NCBI GenBank assembly: GCA_946885755.1
Contig: CAMPHB010000021.1
Location: 1 to 10,922 of the forward strand
Origin: an uncultured Methylophaga sp.
Lineage (GTDB): Bacteria > Pseudomonadota > Gammaproteobacteria > Nitrosococcales > Methylophagaceae
DNA: 10,922 bases
Direction of reading: 5' to 3'
This document shows, piece by piece, positions 7,022 to 10,922 of the stretch. The notes under the pieces are model-generated. The model saw only the letters and a program-made list of their open reading frames with translations. It was not told the origin of the DNA and searched no databases. Made by a program: the position numbers and the translations under genes. How positions within the stretch are numbered: position 1 is the first letter of the stretch; each line of letters opens with the position of its first letter.

Positions 7022-8599
7022 ATGCAGGTGACAACCGCGCCAGCGGCTGACAGCCGTATTCAACTGGCCAGTGCAGCGCAAAGCCTGCGAGGTATTGCTG
7101 TCGGCCAGAAAGTTGAAGCCGTGGTGACACAGACTGCACGGGCCGGCGAACTGGTGACGTTGCAACTGGCCGACCGGCAGATCCAGATCCGGGCAGAAGT
7201 GGCGTTAACACAAGGCCAGACCTTATTACTGGAGCGGCTGCCGCCTTCAGCACCGGCACCGTTAAAGTTACTGAGTGTAACGCCCGCGCCGGTTGCTACG
7301 CCTTCCTTTACTCTGCAGCCAGGCAGCCAGGTCGCTGTAGAAGTCATACAATTGCTGGCTCGTGAGAATCTGCTGGTCAGGCTTAATAGCATCTTACCAA
7401 ACCTGCCGGCACAGCTTGAGGTGGATATCAGCCAGCTACCTGCTGCCCAGCGTGATATCCGGCCCGGTGATAAGTTGCTGCTGGAAGTTTTAAGGCTACA
7501 GCCACTCAGTGTTGCTGTGCGGCCAGCGCCTGACATTGATATCAACCAGCTACAACGTCAGTTATTGCCACAAATAATAACGCCGCCGGCAAAATTGGCC
7601 GGCCTGTTAACACCGGTGACTGACAGTCCTGTTCAGCGGCAGATCCAGCCGGCGATTCAACAACTACTGCAGGCATTACCGTCACCGCAGGCATTACAAA
7701 ATCCCCAACAATTGCAGCAGGCGATCCAGCAATCAGGTCTATTTCTGGAGCAGCAACTGGCGCGGCAAGCGCCAGTCAGTCAGGATTTCAAGGCTAATCT
7801 ACTGACACTGGCCACCGCTTTAAAAGCGGCATTACAAACGCCGGCTAATTCAGCTGGCAATATCAATCAGCTGCCTGTCGATGTTCGCCAGCATCTGGTG
7901 CAATTGCTGAGTCAGCCACAGCATTTGCAACAATTGCCGGCACAAATCCCAAGTCTGTTGAGCACTGCCGGTAAAACACCGACACAGCTGATTATGCAAT
8001 TATTAAGCAGCCAGACGAGTTTGCCGTTTTTACAAGCGGCGCAGACGCTACCACCAATGGCAGCGACAGTCGCCAGTCAGCAAGTGCCGGCGCAGTTTGC
8101 GGAACTGGCACGTTTGCAACTGTTGCTACGTGAAGTTGAGGGCACACTGGCGCGGGTGCAACTCAATCAGCTGAGTATGTTGCGTGAGCCGGATACGACT
8201 AATCCAACCACCAGCCAGTTATGGCTAACCGATGTGCCAGTGCGTGATAAACAGCAATTGCAATGGCTGCAATTACAAGTTGAACGCCGGCAAAATGGTG
8301 CTGATCAAGCTGATGAAATGGCTGATAACTGGCAGGTGACGCTGAATCTGGAAACCATAAGCCTTGGCCAGCTACAGGCAGCAATCAGCCTGCAGGATAC
8401 GCGAGTGCAGGTTATTTTAACGGCGACATCTGCGACAACGCTGGCATTGCTGGAGCAGGATCTGGATTGGCTGCACGAAAAACTGGCCGCACTGGATTTA
8501 AATGTGACGCAGTGTCGTTGTCGTCTTGGCAAAGTGGACTGGCTGACGCCGGTTGAAAATGACGATCAGCGCGCTGCTTTGTTGGATATTTCAGTATGA
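7022..8599 (+). CDS. FliK-like hook-length control protein
   Basis: A 525-residue protein with the architecture of FliK-like proteins. The first 165 or so residues contain two beta-rich segments of similar pattern (about 22-85 and 95-165, each with a V-x-V-EVIQ or VEAVVTQ strand and a P-GD/GQ-LLLE turn). A long Q-, L-, A- and P-rich linker follows (about 175-395), and then a Flg_hook-type C-terminal domain (about 400-505). In the last, WQVTLNLETISLGQLQAAISLQ-like spacing and TLALLEQDLDWLHEKLAALDLNV match the FliK C-domain that signals to FlhB to switch export specificity. The start at 7022 has AAGG about eight bases upstream. The stop overlaps the next gene by four bases (ATGA), supporting joint function with the FlhB-like protein. 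No hook, rod or filament gene is visible, so flagellar duty is inferred from family only; a type III or orphan role is possible. Confidence 0.85.
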   Translation: MQVTTAPAADSRIQLASAAQSLRGIAVGQKVEAVVTQTARAGELVTLQLADRQIQIRAEVALTQGQTLLLERLPPSAPAPLKLLSVTPAPVATPSFTLQPGSQVAVEVIQLLARENLLVRLNSILPNLPAQLEVDISQLPAAQRDIRPGDKLLLEVLRLQPLSVAVRPAPDIDINQLQRQLLPQIITPPAKLAGLLTPVTDSPVQRQIQPAIQQLLQALPSPQALQNPQQLQQAIQQSGLFLEQQLARQAPVSQDFKANLLTLATALKAALQTPANSAGNINQLPVDVRQHLVQLLSQPQHLQQLPAQIPSLLSTAGKTPTQLIMQLLSSQTSLPFLQAAQTLPPMAATVASQQVPAQFAELARLQLLLREVEGTLARVQLNQLSMLREPDTTNPTTSQLWLTDVPVRDKQQLQWLQLQVERRQNGADQADEMADNWQVTLNLETISLGQLQAAISLQDTRVQVILTATSATTLALLEQDLDWLHEKLAALDLNVTQCRCRLGKVDWLTPVENDDQRAALLDISV

Positions 8600-8886
8600 A
8601 AAAACAATCACCGATGCGGGCTATTGCCCTGCAATATGATGGTGAAAATGCACCAACGATCACAGCAAGTGGCGAAGGGGCACTGGCGGAAGAAATTATC
8701 CGTATCGCCCGCGAGAATAATATTCCGCTGCGGCAAGATGCCGATCTCACCGCATTACTGAAAGATCTGCAGCTAGGCGAAGAGATCCCGCCAGTGTTGT
8801 ACCGGGTGATCGCTGAGGTCATTGCCTATGCTTACTGGGTGTCAGGCAAAGTGCCTGTTAATAAAGACAAAAATACAAAATTGTGA
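8596..8886 (+). CDS. FlhB C-terminal-domain homologue (FhlB/EscU-YscU-like)
   Basis: A 96-residue soluble protein equivalent to the cytoplasmic domain of FlhB and the YscU/EscU switch proteins. Residues 8-74 follow the family pattern: AIALQYDG, AP, SGEGALAEEIIRIARENNIPL, then LTALLKDLQLGEEIPPVLYRVIAEVIAYAYW. There is no membrane domain. The NPTH autocleavage motif is absent: SPMR stands at that place and the protein starts two or three residues before it, so it resembles the cleaved C-terminal fragment of FlhB. Helicobacter pylori HP1575 is a known homologue of this truncated kind. It overlaps the FliK-like gene by four bases, and the pair is expected to interact. The Shine-Dalgarno is weak (GGA about nine bases upstream), so translation probably depends on coupling. 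A full-length flhB would be expected elsewhere in the genome. Confidence 0.88.
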   Translation: MKKQSPMRAIALQYDGENAPTITASGEGALAEEIIRIARENNIPLRQDADLTALLKDLQLGEEIPPVLYRVIAEVIAYAYWVSGKVPVNKDKNTKL

Positions 8887-8897
8887 CGTAAATCACG
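8882..8897. promoter_or_regulatory. CRP/Vfr-type binding site
   Basis: TGTGA-N6-TCACG (8882-8886 and 8893-8897) matches the CRP consensus TGTGA-N6-TCACA at nine of ten half-site positions. It overlaps the stop codon of the FlhB-like gene. Its centre lies about 62-65 bases upstream of the start implied by the promoter at 8918-8947, a class I activation distance. An FNR/ANR reading (TTGAT-N4-ATCAA) fits less well. Confidence 0.5.
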
Positions 8898-8917
8898 TTA
8901 TCGCCGACTTTAAATTG

Positions 8918-8947
8918 TTGCCAAAAAGCAACATAAAACTTTATAAA
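8918..8947 (+). promoter_or_regulatory. Sigma-70-like promoter for the receiver-GGDEF-EAL gene
   Basis: TTGCCA (8918-8923, five of six) and TATAAA (8942-8947, five of six) are separated by 18 bases. Transcription would start near 8951-8954, giving an untranslated leader of about 85 bases before the GTG. The -35 box lies in a small inverted repeat (TGTTGC at 8916-8921, GCAACA at 8928-8933). A weaker alternative is TTGATT (8974-8979) with TATTTT (8997-9002) at 17 bases. Confidence 0.5.
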
Positions 8948-9015
8948 CAGCATTACAAAAATGCTATTAAGTGTTGATTTTAAAATATAAAGCGGCTATT
9001 TTCGATGGCAAGTTA

Positions 9016-9081
9016 ATGTTCGGATTTATGCCAACGCCGTGGATGAAACGCCAACAATCAGCCGGGAAATGCCTGCACTGA
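9016..9081 (+). other. Short open reading frame overlapping the start of the next gene
   Basis: An ATG at 9016, with another in frame at 9028, opens a 21-codon frame (MFGFMPTPWMKRQQSAGKCLH) that ends at 9079-9081. It begins 23 bases before the GTG at 9039 and overlaps the larger gene in another frame. The only Shine-Dalgarno trace is a weak AAG. It could be a small upstream frame affecting translation of the larger gene, a remnant of its original start shifted by an indel, or chance. Confidence 0.2.
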
Positions 9082-10922
9082 GTGCTGCGTCGACTGCTGC
9101 GCCATTAACCGCGGCAGATGCAGCGCATTTATTGGATAAAACCATCCTGCTGGCTGGGGATAATTCTGCCGATCTGGTGTTTTTACAAACCCTATTGTCC
9201 CTGAGTGGCTTTCGCCGTGTGTATATTGCCAAAGGTGCCGATGCGCTGATGCAGGCCATGCGCCATGCTATTCATCAGCAGCAATGCGATATTGATCTTG
9301 TGATTCTGGATACCCAGCTCAGCGGCATTAATGCCCGCGAACTGCGACTGACGCTGGATCAGTTTGATGAATGGCGTTTGATACCGATTATTGCACTGCG
9401 GGCACAATCACAGTGGGATCATGTGCAGCTACTGACAGATCTTGGGCATGGTGTCAGCAGTATGTTGTACCGGCCGCTGACCGCCGAAAGCTTGCCACCG
9501 GCGGTGATGACCGCGTTGGCGGTAAAACAGGAACGCGACCTCAGCTATCAGCGTCAGCAGCAAATCGAAGAAGAAAATGCCCAGTTGAAGGTGATGGAAG
9601 CGCGTTTGCAGTTTTCGGTGAACCATGATGATTTAACCGGCCTGGCTAACCGCCGCCGGCTGGAACAGGCACTGGATTTGAGTTTGACGCAGATCCGCCA
9701 TTTTCATACCAGCAGTGCCTTGTTCTATATTGATTTAGACAGCTTTAAAGTGCTCAACGATGCTGAGGGCCACGAGGCCGGCGATACCTTGCTGGTTCAG
9801 ATTGCCAGTTCGTTGCGCCGGTTTTTTAAAGTACAGGACACCCTGGTGCGTATCGGCTCGGATGAATTTGCGGTATTGGTAGACAATATTGACCGGCAAA
9901 CAGCGCTCAGCCGTGCTGAAGGCCTGCGCAATTTATTTGATGGCTATAGTTTCGCCCATCACGGCCATCACTATCATTTATCGGCCAGTATTGGCGTCAA
10001 ATGTATCAATGATGTCGAGCAGGCAACCGCCGGGGAAATGCTGTCACATGCCAACCAGGCTTGTTTTACGGCGAAAAAACGTGGCCGTAACCGGGTGCAT
10101 GTTTACAGTCCTGAAGATCGCGAAATGCATACGCTGCGGCATAGTGTGGAGTGGGCGCCACGCATTCGGGCTGCATTAAAACAAGGCCATTTTGTGCTGG
10201 AATTTCAGCCGATTTATGAGCTGGCCGAGCAGCGGATCAACCATTATGAGTGCCTCATCCGTATGCGTGGTGACGGTGACATGCTGTATTACCCGAATGA
10301 TTTTATTCCGGTTGCCGAAGCGATGGGGTTGATTCATCAGATAGATTTCTGGGTGGTCAGCCGTGCCTTTGATCTGATGCGCACGCTGCCGACCGATATC
10401 GCTATTGCTATCAATTTGTCCGGTAATATTTTTCTGGATCAGAATCTGTATTCACTGGTTGAAGGAAAACTGGCGGAAACCGGCATTGATCCGTCGCGTA
10501 TTGTGTTCGAAATTACCGAAACGTCGGCTATCTCTAATTTTGAACAAACCAAAAAAATGGTCGTGCGTTTGCGTGAACTGGGTTGTCGTTTTGCTTTAGA
10601 TGATTTTGGTGCCGGCTTTAACTCCTACAGCTATCTGAAGCATTTCCCTGTGGATATTCTGAAAATTGACGGCGGTTTTATTACCGATTTGGATAGTGAT
10701 CCGGTGGATCAGCTGCTGGTTAAATCAATGATTGATATTGCCCACAGTCTCGGCAAACAAATTGTTGCCGAATTTGTTGAACGGCAAAGCACCATGCAGT
10801 TATTGCAGGAGTATGGTGTGGATTTTGTACAGGGTTATCTGGTCGGCAAACCGCAAACCCAGTTGCCGATGCCGCTTAATGCAGCTCGCCGCCGCGCGGC
10901 TGCAGACCATGCAGACGACTGA
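9039..10922 (+). CDS. Receiver-like/GGDEF/EAL protein (c-di-GMP turnover or sensing)
   Basis: 627 residues, complete, ending on the last base of the window. Residues 35-160 are a response-regulator receiver: phospho-acceptor D91 (VILDTQ) is kept and D41 of the acidic pair is present, but the conserved Thr/Ser is R121 and the Lys is R145, so normal phosphorelay signalling is doubtful. A coiled coil (about 162-192) leads to the GGDEF domain (DDLTGLANRR 197-206; IDLDSFKVLND 231-241). The signature is GSDEF (273-277) and the inhibitory RxxD site is KVQD (264-267). The EAL domain (about 375-610) has ECL at 404-406, yet keeps all phosphodiesterase residues: E404, N459, E491, D521, D522, K542, E578 and Q598. 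Most likely a phosphodiesterase with a modulatory GGDEF. Start is GTG 9039 without a clear Shine-Dalgarno; ATG 9069 (M11) is the alternative. A CRP-type promoter lies upstream. Confidence 0.9.
   Translation: MDETPTISREMPALSAASTAAPLTAADAAHLLDKTILLAGDNSADLVFLQTLLSLSGFRRVYIAKGADALMQAMRHAIHQQQCDIDLVILDTQLSGINARELRLTLDQFDEWRLIPIIALRAQSQWDHVQLLTDLGHGVSSMLYRPLTAESLPPAVMTALAVKQERDLSYQRQQQIEEENAQLKVMEARLQFSVNHDDLTGLANRRRLEQALDLSLTQIRHFHTSSALFYIDLDSFKVLNDAEGHEAGDTLLVQIASSLRRFFKVQDTLVRIGSDEFAVLVDNIDRQTALSRAEGLRNLFDGYSFAHHGHHYHLSASIGVKCINDVEQATAGEMLSHANQACFTAKKRGRNRVHVYSPEDREMHTLRHSVEWAPRIRAALKQGHFVLEFQPIYELAEQRINHYECLIRMRGDGDMLYYPNDFIPVAEAMGLIHQIDFWVVSRAFDLMRTLPTDIAIAINLSGNIFLDQNLYSLVEGKLAETGIDPSRIVFEITETSAISNFEQTKKMVVRLRELGCRFALDDFGAGFNSYSYLKHFPVDILKIDGGFITDLDSDPVDQLLVKSMIDIAHSLGKQIVAEFVERQSTMQLLQEYGVDFVQGYLVGKPQTQLPMPLNAARRRAAADHADD

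Noticed and set aside
6897..7259. 120-codon frame on the minus strand over the start of the FliK-like gene
   Set aside because: Low-complexity composition rich in R, P and A, no recognisable domain, no Shine-Dalgarno, and it overlaps the clear FliK-like frame and the divergent promoter region.
8916..8933. Hairpin TGTTGC/GCAACA as terminator of the FlhB-like gene
   Set aside because: The stem is only 6 bp with an A-rich loop and is not followed by a T-run; it overlaps the -35 box of the downstream promoter, so it is more likely part of that region or chance.

Overview
The window carries ordinary chromosomal genes of a gammaproteobacterium. RpiA, IlvA, ApaG, Glk and the LolC/LolE-type permease all read like gammaproteobacterial versions, and E. 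coli RpiA residue numbering carries over exactly to the protein here. Moderate GC and the gene mix would fit a Methylophaga-like or related marine lineage, but that genus-level guess is from memory and weak. I see no mobile element, tRNA, rRNA, CRISPR array or prophage.

Left part (1-3770): on the minus strand, rpiA is followed by the N-terminal part of a lipoprotein-releasing permease that runs off the left edge, with a perfect hairpin between them. ilvA diverges from rpiA across 84 bases that hold two oppositely directed promoter-like elements with overlapping -10 boxes. ilvA converges on a minus-strand gene for a secreted SIMPL/DUF541 protein.

Middle (3905-6894): pgl, glk and apaG form a tight plus-strand operon with overlapping stop and start codons (TAATG, then ATGA). 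Pgl and Glk supply glucose-6-phosphate and open 6-phosphogluconolactone, and RpiA on the left is a pentose-phosphate enzyme. apaG ends one base from the end of a convergent minus-strand gene. That gene encodes an unusual membrane protein: an N-terminal GYF-like domain, a charged linker, one transmembrane helix and about 19 pentapeptide repeats.

Right part (7022-10922): a FliK-like hook-length-control protein overlaps by four bases a 96-residue FlhB C-terminal-domain homologue that lacks the membrane domain and the NPTH motif. After 152 bases comes a complete receiver-GGDEF-EAL protein ending at the last base of the window. The gap holds a CRP-type palindrome about 60-65 bases upstream of the start implied by a good sigma-70-like promoter. 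No other flagellar gene is visible. The FliK-like/FhlB-like pair next to a probable c-di-GMP enzyme with altered motifs, and the GYF-TM-pentapeptide protein, are the parts most worth following up.
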